This document shows, piece by piece, positions 1 to 8,147 of a stretch of 64,000 nt of DNA. Source of the DNA: Gordonia crocea. Its GTDB lineage: Bacteria; Actinomycetota; Actinomycetes; Mycobacteriales; Mycobacteriaceae. Numbering within the stretch: position 1 is the stretch's first letter; the number at the start of each line of letters is the position of its first letter. Location: NCBI RefSeq assembly GCF_009932435.1, contig NZ_BJOU01000001.1, positions 124,001-188,000 of the forward strand. The letters are read 5' to 3'. Below the pieces are notes generated by a model. It had not been told where the DNA came from and searched no databases. It was given only the letters and a program-made list of their open reading frames with translations. Position numbers and translations under genes: made by a program.

Positions 1-731
1 ACTGGGCCGCCCTGCCGACGTGGGCGTCGTCGTCGCAGTTGGGTGTCGACGGGCATCCGCTGCGCGGCGGTTTCCTGCCGCCGGTCGAATTGCCGCGGCG
101 GATGTTCGCCGGTGGATCGGCGGTCTTCGACGGCGAGCTGCGGGTGGGGGAAACCGTCCGCCGGGAGGCCACCGTCGAATCGGTCACCGACAAGCAGGGC
201 CGGAGCGGGCCGCTCGTTGTCGTCGTCACGTCGACGACGCTCACCGGCGAACACGGCTCGGTGACCGAGAAGCAAAATCTGATCTATCGAGAGGCCGCCG
301 GGAGCGATAGCGAGCGGGGCCAATCGGATCCTGCGCCGGCCGCGGCAATGACGCCCGCCGGCGCGCCGATCGCGCCCGCCGGGCCGGGCACCTGGGAGTT
401 CCGGACCGACCCGACCCTGCTGATGCGGTTCTCTGCGGCCACCGCCAACGCCCACCGCATCCACTACGACTGGCCGTATGCGACCGGCGTCGAGGGGTAC
501 CCCGGCCTCGTCGTCCACGGCCCCCTGATGACGCTGGCCCTGCTGGAGACCCACCGGTTGGCCGGGCCCCCGCGCCGGGTTGCCGGGCTCTCGCACCGCA
601 ATGCCGCGCCGCTGTTCTGCGGGCAATCCGCCCGACTGGTCTCCACACCGAGCGACCACGGCGCTACGGTCGAATTGATGGGACCCGGCGGCAGCGGTCC
701 GCACACCACCGTCGACCTCACACTCGAATAA
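1..731 (+). CDS. FAS1-like/HTD2-type hot-dog dehydratase (5' end outside window)
   Basis: The frame is open to the left window edge, so the N-terminus is missing; a TTG at 39 is not a convincing start because homologous-looking sequence (LPTWASSSQLG) continues upstream. The visible part starts in the first hot-dog domain (GHPLRGGFLPPVELPRRMF, typical of MaoC_dehydrat_N/HTD2 proteins) and ends in a second hot-dog half with NAHRIHYD and YPGLVVHGPLMT. Such two-domain proteins hydrate or dehydrate CoA or ACP thioesters (mesaconyl-C4-CoA hydratase and mycolic-acid HadA relatives). It sits 37 bp upstream of a MaoC gene on the same strand, so the two may form a hydratase pair. The exact substrate cannot be read from sequence. 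Confidence 0.75.
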   Translation, partial: WAALPTWASSSQLGVDGHPLRGGFLPPVELPRRMFAGGSAVFDGELRVGETVRREATVESVTDKQGRSGPLVVVVTSTTLTGEHGSVTEKQNLIYREAAGSDSERGQSDPAPAAAMTPAGAPIAPAGPGTWEFRTDPTLLMRFSAATANAHRIHYDWPYATGVEGYPGLVVHGPLMTLALLETHRLAGPPRRVAGLSHRNAAPLFCGQSARLVSTPSDHGATVELMGPGGSGPHTTVDLTLE

Positions 732-768
732 GCGCGAGCCTCCGGCCCGCCCGACCCAAGGAGTCACC

Positions 769-1224
769 ATGGCCCGTACCTTCACCTCTCTCGACGACGT
801 CCGTGCCGCGATCGGCGAGGAGAACGGGCCCGGTCCGTCGCTGGTCGTCGACCAGGAGCGCATCAACCTGTTCGCCGACGCGACCGGGGATCACCAGTGG
901 ATCCACGTCGACCCGGAACGGGCGAAGGAGGGGCCGTTCGGCACCCCGATCGCACACGGCTACCTGACCCTGTCGCTGATCCCGCTGCTCGGCGCCGACC
1001 TCATCCACTTCGAGTTCGGTGGCGCGCGAATCAACTACGGCGTCAACAAGGTTCGCTTCCCCTCGCCCGTCCCGGTGAACAGCTCGTTGTCGGCGACGGC
1101 CACGATCACCGACGTCTCCGAGAGTCCCGCCGGCGCGGTCTTGACGGTGAAATACGTCGTGACCGCCGAGGGTGCACCCAAGCCCGCGTGCGTCGCCGAG
1201 ACCCTCGTCGTGATCACCCCCTAA
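769..1224 (+). CDS. MaoC-family (R)-specific enoyl-CoA hydratase
   Basis: A 151-residue single hot-dog protein of normal length for the family. The hydratase 2 signature is visible as ADATGDHQWIHVDPERA (about residues 36-52), holding the catalytic Asp and His that hydrate trans-2-enoyl-CoA to (3R)-hydroxyacyl-CoA. PFGTPIAHGYLTLSL follows, as expected. AAGGAG lies about 6 nt before the ATG. The neighbours (a second dehydratase upstream, thiolase and acyl-CoA dehydrogenase opposite) point to acyl-CoA catabolism. The TAA stop runs straight into a 21-bp repeat array. Confidence 0.9.
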   Translation: MARTFTSLDDVRAAIGEENGPGPSLVVDQERINLFADATGDHQWIHVDPERAKEGPFGTPIAHGYLTLSLIPLLGADLIHFEFGGARINYGVNKVRFPSPVPVNSSLSATATITDVSESPAGAVLTVKYVVTAEGAPKPACVAETLVVITP

Positions 1225-1305
1225 TCGCCGACTGGGCCCTCATTTCCGCCGAGTGGGCCCCCATTTCCGCCGACTGGGCCCTCATCCCCGCCGAGTGGGC
1301 CCTCA
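1222..1305 (+). repeat. GGGCCC 21-bp tandem array, locus 1 (4 units)
   Basis: GGGCCC hexamers start at 1234, 1255, 1276 and 1297, exactly 21 bp apart, in units reading about CGCCGASTGGGCCCTCAT. The array begins at the stop codon of the MaoC gene (TAATCGCCGACTGGGCCC) and covers the stop codon of the convergent thiolase gene (1303-1305). Related arrays lie at about 3735, 31021 and 53325. Function unknown; a 3'-end RNA structure or protein-binding array is possible. Confidence 0.9.
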
Positions 1306-2526
1306 AGCCGTCTCGAACCGCGCGGCGACACCCTGTCCGCCGCCCACGCACATCGTCGCGAGCCCGGTGCCACCAGCTCGTCGTCGCAGTTCGTGGAGCA
1401 TCGTCGTGACCATGCGCACGCCCGTCGCTCCGATCGGGTGGCCCAATGAGATCCCGGACCCGTTCACGTTGACCCGATCTTGATCGTCCCAGCCCCAACC
1501 GGCCAACACGGCGAGGACCTGAACGGCGAAGGCTTCGTTGAGCTCGACCAGGTCGACGGCCTCGAGCAGGTCCTGCGTCGTCGTGCCGGCGCGTGCCGCG
1601 AGTTTGGCCACGGCGGGGACCGGGCCGATCCCCATGCGCGCCGGGTCGCAGCCGGCGGCGGCCCAATCGGTGAGGTATCCGATGGGTGTCAGGCCGAGCG
1701 ACTCCAGCTGGTCTTCCCCGACGACGAGGAGCGCCGACGCGGCGTCGTTCTGCTGACTCGAGTTTCCCGCGGTGACCACACCGCCGGGAATGATCGGCTT
1801 CAACCGACCCAGCGATTCGACCGTGCTGTCGGGCCGGACCCCCTCGTCGCGCGAGAATTGGACGGGGTCCGACCGCCGCTGCGGCACCGAAACCGGCACC
1901 ACCTCGTCGTCGAAGAACCCTCGCTCCCAGGCCGCCGCGGCACGACGATGGCTGCGCGCGGAGTACTCATCGGCGGCCTCGCGGGTGATCCCGAAATCGT
2001 CGGCAAGGTTCTCCGCGGTTTCGATCATCCCGGAGATCTTGCCGAAGCGATTCTCCGGTTGGGACCGTTCGCGGCCGCGGTCGAGACGGTCGAACAGCAC
2101 CGCGTTGCCGCTGCGCGACCCCCATCGTTGGCTCGTCGAGTAGTACTCGATGCGGCTCATCGATTCCACGCCCCCGGCGAGCACGACGTCGGCTGCGCCG
2201 GTCTGGACCATCATCGCCGCCGTCACGATCGCCTGCAGACCACCGCCACACCGACGGTCGAGTTGCATCCCCGGCACCTCGATCGGCAGTCCGGCGTGCA
2301 GCGCCAGCCACCGCCCGACGCAGGGCACCTCCGAGTTCGCATACGACTGGGCGAACACCACGTCGTCGATGCGGCCCGGGTCGATGCCAGACCGCTCGAC
2401 CACGGCCCGCACGACGGTGGCCCCCAGGTCTTCGACGGGGAGGTCCTTCAGCGATCCGCCGAACGTCCCGACCGGCGTGCGCAGCGGCGCGACGATGGCG
2501 GCGCGGCGCAATCCCGTGTTTGCCAT
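1303..2526 (-). CDS. Acetyl-CoA acetyltransferase (thiolase)
   Basis: A 407-residue thiolase, slightly longer than the usual 390. The acylated Cys is in DRRCGGGLQAI (about Cys93), and the C-terminal catalytic motifs GHPIGATG and CVGGGQG are present. The family cleaves 3-ketoacyl-CoA or condenses two acyl-CoAs. The motif around the first Cys reads RRCGGG rather than the common RLCGSG, seen in several actinobacterial FadA-like proteins. It lies 9 bp downstream of an acyl-CoA dehydrogenase on the same strand, so the two are probably co-transcribed for beta-oxidation. Chain-length preference cannot be told. Confidence 0.93.
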   Translation of the reverse strand: MANTGLRRAAIVAPLRTPVGTFGGSLKDLPVEDLGATVVRAVVERSGIDPGRIDDVVFAQSYANSEVPCVGRWLALHAGLPIEVPGMQLDRRCGGGLQAIVTAAMMVQTGAADVVLAGGVESMSRIEYYSTSQRWGSRSGNAVLFDRLDRGRERSQPENRFGKISGMIETAENLADDFGITREAADEYSARSHRRAAAAWERGFFDDEVVPVSVPQRRSDPVQFSRDEGVRPDSTVESLGRLKPIIPGGVVTAGNSSQQNDAASALLVVGEDQLESLGLTPIGYLTDWAAAGCDPARMGIGPVPAVAKLAARAGTTTQDLLEAVDLVELNEAFAVQVLAVLAGWGWDDQDRVNVNGSGISLGHPIGATGVRMVTTMLHELRRRAGGTGLATMCVGGGQGVAARFETA

Positions 2527-2535
2527 ATGGCGACC

Positions 2536-3684
2536 TCAGATCTGGTTGCGGGCGATCAGCTGCGCGGCGATGACGTTGCGCTGGATCTCGTTGGTGCCCT
2601 CGCCGACGATCATCAGCGGGGCGTCCCGGAAGTACCGCTCGACGTCGTATTCCTTCGAATACCCGTAGCCGCCGTGCACGCGAATCGCGTCCAGCGCGAT
2701 CTGCATCGCCGTCTCCGACGCGAAGAGCTTCGCCATGCCGGCTTCCATGTCGGCACGCTCACCACGATCGAGTTTTTCGGCCGCGTCGACGGTCAGCAGG
2801 CGGGCGGCCTGCTGTTTGGTCGCCATGTCGGCGAGCAGGTTGCCGACCGATTGGTGTTTCCAGATCGGTTTCCCAAAGGACTCGCGTTCCTGCGCGTAGC
2901 GGGTTGCCGCTTCGAGGGCCGCTTGGCCGACGCCGAGGGCACGCGAGGCGACCTGAATCCGCCCGACTTCCAACCCACGCATCATCTGCGCCCACCCCTT
3001 GTTGGGGTCACCACCGAGCACGGCGTCGGCGGGCACGGGCATGTCGTCGAAGACCAGCTCGCAGGCCTCGACGCCGCGGTAACCCAGCTTGGGGAGCTTC
3101 TTGGAGATGGCGAAGCCCTCGCCGGGTTCGACGAGGATCACGCTCATGCCCTTGTGCGCCGGGGTGACGTCGCGGTCGGTGAGACACAGCAGACCGATCA
3201 GGCCCGAATGCGCAGCGTTGGAGATCCACGTTTTGGAACCGGTGATGACGTAACCGTCCCCCGTCGGGGAGGCATGGGTGCGCATCGCCTGCAGGTCGCT
3301 GCCGCCACCCGGCTCGGTGAGTGCCATCGTCGCGCGGATGGTGCCCTCGGCCATCGCCGTGAGGTACTTGTCCTTCTGCTCCGGGGTGCCGAAGGTCTTG
3401 ATCAAGTAGGTGATCACCGAGTGACCGCCGATGGCACCCGCGAGGCTCATCCACCCGCGGGCCAGTTCCTCGCAGACGCGGGCGAAGCACGCCATGGACA
3501 CGTCGACGCCGCCGTACTCGGCCGGGGCGAGGAGCCCGAAGAATCCGAGTTCCTTCATCGCCTCGATGAATTCCTCGGGGTAGACGTCGGGCTCGTCGAA
3601 TTCACGGACATTCCCGACGACCCGCTGGTCGACAAAGTCGCGCACCAACGCGACCATGTCCTCCTCGTCCTTGGTCAGCGCCAT
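2536..3684 (-). CDS. Acyl-CoA dehydrogenase
   Basis: A 382-residue FAD-dependent acyl-CoA dehydrogenase catalysing alpha,beta-desaturation of acyl-CoA. The three domains are complete: N-terminal helices (MALTKDEEDMVALVRDFV), the flavin/beta domain with ALTEPGGGSD and KTWISNAAHSG, and a C-terminal helical domain with IRVHGGYGYSKEYDVER and the catalytic-base region GEGTNEIQRN. The ATG at 3684 is chosen because AGGAGG lies about 10 nt upstream. The frame stays open upstream only because the 21-bp repeat array there has no stops; that extension reads WALDLVD repeats and is rejected. Probably in an operon with the downstream thiolase. Confidence 0.93.
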   Translation of the reverse strand: MALTKDEEDMVALVRDFVDQRVVGNVREFDEPDVYPEEFIEAMKELGFFGLLAPAEYGGVDVSMACFARVCEELARGWMSLAGAIGGHSVITYLIKTFGTPEQKDKYLTAMAEGTIRATMALTEPGGGSDLQAMRTHASPTGDGYVITGSKTWISNAAHSGLIGLLCLTDRDVTPAHKGMSVILVEPGEGFAISKKLPKLGYRGVEACELVFDDMPVPADAVLGGDPNKGWAQMMRGLEVGRIQVASRALGVGQAALEAATRYAQERESFGKPIWKHQSVGNLLADMATKQQAARLLTVDAAEKLDRGERADMEAGMAKLFASETAMQIALDAIRVHGGYGYSKEYDVERYFRDAPLMIVGEGTNEIQRNVIAAQLIARNQI

Positions 3685-3734
3685 GCGTTCCGCTCCTCCT
3701 GTGATCGGACTCACCGTCATATAGACACTAAGCA

Positions 3735-3877
3735 CAAGGGCCCAGTCGACAGGAATGAGGGCCCAGTCGGCGAGATTGAGGGCCCAGTCGACGAGATCGA
3801 GGGCCCAGTCGACGAGATCGAGGGCCCAGTCGACGAGAACGAGGGCCCAGTCGACGGGAATGGGGGCCCAGTCGGCG
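3735..3877 (-). repeat. GGGCCC 21-bp tandem array, locus 2 (7 units)
   Basis: Seven GGGCCC hexamers start at 3738, 3759, 3780, 3801, 3822, 3843 and 3864, with strict 21-bp period. On the minus strand the array starts directly after the TAG stop of the TrpB-like gene (TAGCGCCGACTGGGCCC), the same orientation to the upstream gene as at locus 1. It fills most of the gap before the acyl-CoA dehydrogenase gene. This is the longest of the four arrays. Confidence 0.92.
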
Positions 3878-5170
3878 CTAGATCTTGCCGTCGAGGTACT
3901 CGGCGTAGGCCGGGAGATCGAGCTGACCGTGACCCGAGAGACCGATGACGACGACTTCGTCGCGGTCGCTGTCGGCGACGTGCGCGGCACAGGCGGCGAT
4001 CGCGTGCGTCGACTCCGGCGCCGGCACAATGCCCTGCGCCCGGGCGAACTGCACACCCGCGGTGAAGGCGTCGTGCTGGGTGATCGCCACGCCCTGCACC
4101 AACCCCTGCTCGACCGTGTGGCTCAGCGCCGGCGCCATGCCGTGATAGCGCAGACCACCCGCGTGAATCGGGTCGGGAACGAAGTCCATGCCCAGCGTGT
4201 GCATCTTCAGCAGCGGCGTCAGGCCGGCCACGTCGCCGTGGTCGTAGCGGTACTCCCCCTCGGTGATCGAGGGGCAGGCAGACGGTTCGGCGGCGATGAT
4301 GCGCGGGTTGGAACGACCGTGGATCTTCTCGCGGAGGAAAGGGAAGGCGAGTCCGCCGAGGTTGGAACCACCGCCGGCACACCCGAAGACGATGTCGGCG
4401 CCGTCGGGCTCGACCGCCGCCAACTGCTCGACCGCCTCCTGCCCGATCACGCTCTGGTGCAACACCACATGGTTGAGGACGCTGCCCAGTGCGTAGCGCG
4501 CGGCCGGATCGCCCGCGGCGACCTCCACCGCTTCGCTGACCGCCATGCCGAGGCTGCCGGTGGTGTTCGGGTCCTTGGCAAGCATCGCCCGGCCGGACGC
4601 GGTGAGTTCCGAGGGACTCGGGTGCAGCGTCGCGCCGTAGGTCCGCATCAGGTAGCCGCGGTAGGGCTTGGAGTCATACGAGGCCCGGACCTGCCACACC
4701 TCGACGTCGATGCCGAACTGCGCCCCGGCAAAGGCCAGCGCACTACCCCACTGGCCGGCACCGGTCTCGGTGGTCAGCTTGGTGACCCCGTCGACATAGT
4801 TGTAATACGCCTGCGCAACAGCCGAATTGGTCTTGTGGCTGCCGACCGGACTGACCCCCTCGTACTTCACGTAGATCCGCGCCTTGGTGTTCAACGCCTC
4901 CTCGAACTTGCGGGCGCGCAGCAGCGGCGAGGGACGCCACATCTTGTAGATCTCGCGGACCGGCTCGGGGATCTCGATGTAGGGCTCGGCGGCGACCTCC
5001 TGGGCGATGAGCCCCATGGGGAACAGGGCGACGAGATCGTCGGGCCCGACCAGCTCCTTGGTGCCCGGGTGCAGGTGCGGCGGGATGGGCTCGTCGAGTT
5101 CCGCGGCCAGGTTGTACCAGTGGGTGGGGACGTCGACGAACACGGCGTCGTTCAGTTGCGTAGCGGTCAT
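3878..5170 (-). CDS. TrpB-like PLP enzyme (tryptophan synthase beta chain 2 type)
   Basis: A 430-residue fold-type II PLP enzyme of the TrpB2 branch, longer than TrpB1. The PLP lysine is in GSHKTNSA (about Lys113), and the phosphate-binding Gly-rich loop is CAGGGSNLGG. TrpB2 proteins condense L-serine and indole, or act as serine deaminases. No trpA or other trp gene is nearby, so a role outside the main tryptophan operon (indole salvage or another pathway) is likely. The ATG at 5170 gives the standard TrpB2 N-terminus. Confidence 0.9.
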   Translation of the reverse strand: MTATQLNDAVFVDVPTHWYNLAAELDEPIPPHLHPGTKELVGPDDLVALFPMGLIAQEVAAEPYIEIPEPVREIYKMWRPSPLLRARKFEEALNTKARIYVKYEGVSPVGSHKTNSAVAQAYYNYVDGVTKLTTETGAGQWGSALAFAGAQFGIDVEVWQVRASYDSKPYRGYLMRTYGATLHPSPSELTASGRAMLAKDPNTTGSLGMAVSEAVEVAAGDPAARYALGSVLNHVVLHQSVIGQEAVEQLAAVEPDGADIVFGCAGGGSNLGGLAFPFLREKIHGRSNPRIIAAEPSACPSITEGEYRYDHGDVAGLTPLLKMHTLGMDFVPDPIHAGGLRYHGMAPALSHTVEQGLVQGVAITQHDAFTAGVQFARAQGIVPAPESTHAIAACAAHVADSDRDEVVVIGLSGHGQLDLPAYAEYLDGKI

Positions 5171-5261
5171 GGGGCCACCCTATCCACCTCCTTTGCCGTG
5201 GCGGAGGGGTTTGCGATGTCGAATCTGCGCCGGTGACGGCCTTCAGACCTCTGCGCGGGGA

Positions 5262-5335
5262 CTGACAATGCCCCCCTGTTGCCCCGCCGGGGGAAATACT
5301 CCCTCGGCGGGTCAGGACGGGAGTTTTTTCAGCAG
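5262..5335. repeat. CTGAGAA-type palindromic 3'-end element, copy A
   Basis: The segment runs from CTGACAATG to TTTTTTCAGCAGC and ends directly at the TAG stop of the TetR gene on the minus strand. Inside are GGGGGAAATACTCCC and CGGGAGTTTT. It shares ends and core with copies B (17376) and C (18285). It probably folds as an RNA hairpin and may act as a terminator or mRNA 3' stabiliser. Confidence 0.7.
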
Positions 5336-5947
5336 CTAAGCGCGGTACCCGACGATGGCGCGGGCGAAACCGACGTTCTGCTCGACGATCTCATCGGGGC
5401 TCGAGGCGCCGTCGGCGTTGTACCAGGTAGATACCCCGACACACATCGTTGTGATGGCCCGACCGACCGCCTTGGGGTCGGCAGCGGTGAAGTCGCCGGT
5501 GCCGACGCCGGCGGCGATGATGCCGTCAACCATGTGTTGCTGTCGGTCGCGGTACCCGATGTAGGTGTCGCGGTAGCCGTCCTCGATGCTGCGCGTCTCG
5601 GTCGACGCGACGAAGGCCTGCTCGCGCCGGGACATGTGGAACCGCAAGAGGGATTCGACGACGGCATCGAGTTGATCCACCGGGGCCGGTCCGGCCTCGG
5701 CCAGCGCCTGCTCGGAACGCTGCAACAACTCGTTCATCGTCAGGTCCAACAGGCCTTGCAGCAGTGACTGTTTGGACGGGTAGTGGTGGTAGAGCCCCGG
5801 GACCGAGAGCTTGGCGCGCGCGGCGATCTCACGCACCGACGTCCCGTGGTACCCGTGTTCGGCAAAGCACAGCAGCGCTGCTTCCAGCGGGACGGGCAGC
5901 GATCGGGGGCCGAACTCCCGCCACGCACCCGTGTTCGGGCTACTCAC
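5336..5947 (-). CDS. TetR/AcrR-family transcriptional regulator
   Basis: 203 residues with an N-terminal TetR helix-turn-helix (FAEHGYHGTSVREIAARAKLSVPGLYHHYPSKQSLL, about residues 28-62, written here only to mark its extent by FAEHGYHGTS and YHHYPSK) and a helical ligand-binding C-terminal domain. The start is GTG at 5947, overlapping the end of the upstream TetR gene by 8 bp, so the two are translationally coupled. Ligand and target genes are unknown. It ends directly at palindromic element A. Confidence 0.87.
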   Translation of the reverse strand: MSSPNTGAWREFGPRSLPVPLEAALLCFAEHGYHGTSVREIAARAKLSVPGLYHHYPSKQSLLQGLLDLTMNELLQRSEQALAEAGPAPVDQLDAVVESLLRFHMSRREQAFVASTETRSIEDGYRDTYIGYRDRQQHMVDGIIAAGVGTGDFTAADPKAVGRAITTMCVGVSTWYNADGASSPDEIVEQNVGFARAIVGYRA

Positions 5948-6548
5948 CGATCAGTAACGCGGTGCAGGCGTCGATCAGGGCGTCGCGCGTCATCTGTACC
6001 CGGTCGTCGAGCCATGCCGCGAGCAGGTTCGCCAACCCGCCGACGCGGTAATAGGCCGCGGCCACGTCGTCGCCCGACGCGGTGTGGTGGCTGCCGACCG
6101 CCGATTGCGCGGTGATCGCGGCCAGGTTCCGGGTCGCCTCGAGACGGCGCGTGGCCAGCGTCGCGGAGACGAGGGTCGGCGAAAACAGCAGGCGGCCCTT
6201 GCGGCGGTCGCCGTCGATCACGTCGACGATCGCGCCCACCGCGCCGTGGACCCGGGACCGGATGTTGGTGCGCCGCGAGAAGGCCTCACTCGCGTTGTCC
6301 ATGATCTCGTCGATCACGCCGTCGTAGGTCGCGGCCACGAGATCGTCGGCGGAATCGAAGCTCTCATAGAAGTAGCGGGCGGTCAGCCGCGCCTCGCGAC
6401 ACACCCCGCGAACGCTGATGGACCCACCGTCACTGGCCCCGAGGGACTCGAGTGCGGCATCGAGTAATTGCTGGCGCCGACGGGCGATACGTTCGTCGCC
6501 CTGCTCACCGGCATAGGTGCGCAGCGCTGTCATCGACTGGGAAGCCAT
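5940..6548 (-). CDS. TetR-family transcriptional regulator
   Basis: About 202 residues. The HTH lies near residues 25-70 (SISVRGVCREARLTARYFYE), followed by a helical C-terminal domain. Start candidates are ATG at 6533, 6548 and 6557; 6548 is chosen as a compromise and the true start is uncertain. It overlaps the next TetR gene by 8 bp. It is divergent from the MpaB-type oxygenase gene at 6823, and the gap between them holds two operator-like palindromes, so it probably represses itself and/or that oxygenase. Confidence 0.85.
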   Translation of the reverse strand: MASQSMTALRTYAGEQGDERIARRRQQLLDAALESLGASDGGSISVRGVCREARLTARYFYESFDSADDLVAATYDGVIDEIMDNASEAFSRRTNIRSRVHGAVGAIVDVIDGDRRKGRLLFSPTLVSATLATRRLEATRNLAAITAQSAVGSHHTASGDDVAAAYYRVGGLANLLAAWLDDRVQMTRDALIDACTALLIGE

Positions 6549-6604
6549 GGCCCCCATTGTGTCATCGCCCGAGGAGCGGGCGGCGACTTCCCTCCAACGA
6601 AACC

Positions 6605-6619
6605 GACTATGACATAGTC
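6605..6619. promoter_or_regulatory. Perfect palindrome, probable TetR operator
   Basis: GACTATG-A-CATAGTC, a perfect 7-bp inverted repeat with a 1-bp centre, about 57 bp upstream of the TetR start at 6548 and in the divergent gap to the MpaB-type gene. Position and symmetry fit an autoregulatory operator. Confidence 0.6.
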
Positions 6620-6728
6620 TGATGTCACGGAATCGTTGTGAAACGGCACCTTCTTCTCGTCCTCGCGACACGCCGCCGGCACAGGCAAAACTTCGATTGA
6701 CAACCCCACCATGCCAGCGTTGAATGTA

Positions 6729-6750
6729 AGTGACAACGCTTGTTATCACT
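6729..6750. promoter_or_regulatory. Imperfect palindrome upstream of MpaB-type gene
   Basis: AGTGACAAC...GTTATCACT forms an imperfect 22-bp dyad (arms AGTGAYAAC), about 73 bp upstream of the oxygenase ATG. Its arms resemble the TGACAATA palindrome at 13203. Candidate operator; the regulator is unknown. Confidence 0.5.
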
Positions 6751-6822
6751 CTGTTGGGCCCAGGCGAGGCCGACTGAGTGGGACAATGCGACCACGTGCA
6801 GTGCCGCACCGAGGAGCGATCA

Positions 6823-7689
6823 ATGACCGCCACAGCCCATGTCCCCGCCGACCAGCGACAGCCGCGCATGTCCCGCGCCGAGATGGACGCGCTGCCCTCG
6901 CACGACGTGCCCCTCTACACCGCGGCGCTATTGGCCGGACCGGCCAACGTGATCATGCAATTGGCCAACGCCCCCGTCGGACGCGGGGTGGTGGAGAGCA
7001 AGGTCGAGTCCGGCAACATCCTCAAGCACCCGATCAAGCGCACCCGGACGACACTGACCTACCTGTCTGTGGCCTCGATCGGCACCGCGGCGGACCGCAA
7101 GGCCTACCGGGAGGCGATCAACTCGGCGCACCGGCAGGTCCACTCCACACACGAGTCGCCGGTGAAGTACAACGCGATGGACCCGCAGCTCCAGCTCTGG
7201 GTCGCCGCCTGTCTCTACCGCGGCTGGGAGGACGTCGCCCGCCTCTACGGCCGCAAGGGGGTCATCACCGAGCAGGCCTACCGCGACGCCGTGACCATCG
7301 GCGCGACGCTGCAGATGCCCTATGAAATGTGGCCGGCCACGCGGGCCGACTTCCAGAAGTACTGGGACGAGACGGTCGCGGGAATTGAGATGGATCCCGA
7401 GGTCCGCACCTACCTGACCAAGCTGGCCAAACTCCAGTTCGCCGGCAAGGTGCCGTCGATGTTGCTCGGGTGGTACGCCGAGGCGCTGACGCTGGGCTAC
7501 CTGCCGTCGGAGTTCCGCGACATGATGCGGCTGCACCCCACCGCCTCCCAGGAACGCTTCTTCCAGGCGCACAACGTCGTGCTGCGCATCGCCACCCGGA
7601 TCACCCCCAGGCCGATCCAGGAACTGCCTTTCAAACTCTTGCTCGCCGACCTGCGACGCCGGATTCGCACCGGGCAACCCCTCATCTGA
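6823..7689 (+). CDS. MpaB-family oxygenase (DUF2236)
   Basis: 288 residues of the oxygenase MpaB/DUF2236 family, which in characterised members (latex clearing protein Lcp, MpaB) act as heme b-type oxygenases. Typical features are YTAALLAGPANVIMQLA at the N-terminus, RTRTTLTYL, the helical region with AACLYRGWEDVARLYG, and RLHPTASQERFFQ near the C-terminus. ATG 6823 follows GAGGAG at the usual distance; the longer reading from 6778 is rejected. It is alone on its strand and faces the two-gene TetR operon, so it may be TetR-controlled. Substrate unknown. Confidence 0.85.
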   Translation: MTATAHVPADQRQPRMSRAEMDALPSHDVPLYTAALLAGPANVIMQLANAPVGRGVVESKVESGNILKHPIKRTRTTLTYLSVASIGTAADRKAYREAINSAHRQVHSTHESPVKYNAMDPQLQLWVAACLYRGWEDVARLYGRKGVITEQAYRDAVTIGATLQMPYEMWPATRADFQKYWDETVAGIEMDPEVRTYLTKLAKLQFAGKVPSMLLGWYAEALTLGYLPSEFRDMMRLHPTASQERFFQAHNVVLRIATRITPRPIQELPFKLLLADLRRRIRTGQPLI

Positions 7690-7691
7690 CC

Positions 7692-7697
7692 TAGAAT
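7692..7697 (+). promoter_or_regulatory. -10 box (TAGAAT) for leaderless gene
   Basis: TAGAAT ends 8 nt before the ATG at 7706, too close for a 5' UTR with a Shine-Dalgarno. This fits a leaderless transcript of the small secreted-protein gene. Confidence 0.5.
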
Positions 7698-7705
7698 CGG
7701 CTGCC

Positions 7706-8119
7706 ATGCCCCGATGGTGCGCTTCACTGTTGGTCACCGGCTTGCTCGCCGGTTCGCTCGCGGTTGCCGGGTCGACGATCGGCGCGCCGGCCTCCCACGC
7801 CGCCATCGCGCCCGGACAGTACTGGTTCGTCAAGGAGAGCATCGTCCTCGACGCCCCGAATCTGTGGATCGTGCGCCCGCATATCCGCACGAAGCGCTAC
7901 CCGGCGACGATCAGCGGCACCACCCTCACGATCGACTACCCCGCCTCGGCGGAGAAGACGCAGAACGTCTTCCACATCCGAAGCGCGCGGGGCGGCGGCT
8001 GGATCGCCACCAACCCGCACTACCCGGCGGACCGCTTCTACCGCACGAGCTACGGCTACCGGGCCGACCGCATGGTCGTGAACACGCCGCTGCGCGACCG
8101 CCTGGTCCGACGGGGCTGA
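7706..8119 (+). CDS. Small secreted protein of unknown function
   Basis: 137 residues. The N-terminus is a clear Sec signal peptide (R4, a hydrophobic stretch ending near ASHA, cleavage about residue 32). The mature part is about 105 residues, basic, with aromatic residues (YWFVKE, PHYPADRFYRTSYGYRADR) and no family I recognise. The start is supported by TAGAAT 8 nt upstream. It is 16 bp after the MpaB gene but has its own promoter signal. Confidence 0.75.
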   Translation: MPRWCASLLVTGLLAGSLAVAGSTIGAPASHAAIAPGQYWFVKESIVLDAPNLWIVRPHIRTKRYPATISGTTLTIDYPASAEKTQNVFHIRSARGGGWIATNPHYPADRFYRTSYGYRADRMVVNTPLRDRLVRRG

Positions 8120-8127
8120 TCACCGCG

Positions 8128-8144
8128 CCGGGCTGATCGCCCGG
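8128..8144. terminator. GC hairpin between convergent genes
   Basis: CCGGGC-tgatc-GCCCGG, a perfect 6-bp stem with a 5-nt loop in the 28-bp gap between the convergent secreted-protein and flavoprotein genes. No U-tract is seen. Possible bidirectional terminator. Confidence 0.4.
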
Positions 8145-8147
8145 GCG

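Noticed and set aside
1222..1305. CRISPR array
   Set aside because: Units are directly adjacent without variable spacers, 21 bp long, and no cas gene is in the window.
1480..3948. Open frame of 822 residues antisense to the thiolase and acyl-CoA dehydrogenase genes
   Set aside because: Very Arg/His/Gly-rich, no domain; produced by high GC on the opposite strand of two well-supported genes.
3685..4056. N-terminal extension of the acyl-CoA dehydrogenase with WALDLVD repeats
   Set aside because: The repeats are the translated 21-bp DNA array, not protein; the ATG at 3684 has AGGAGG and the family start.
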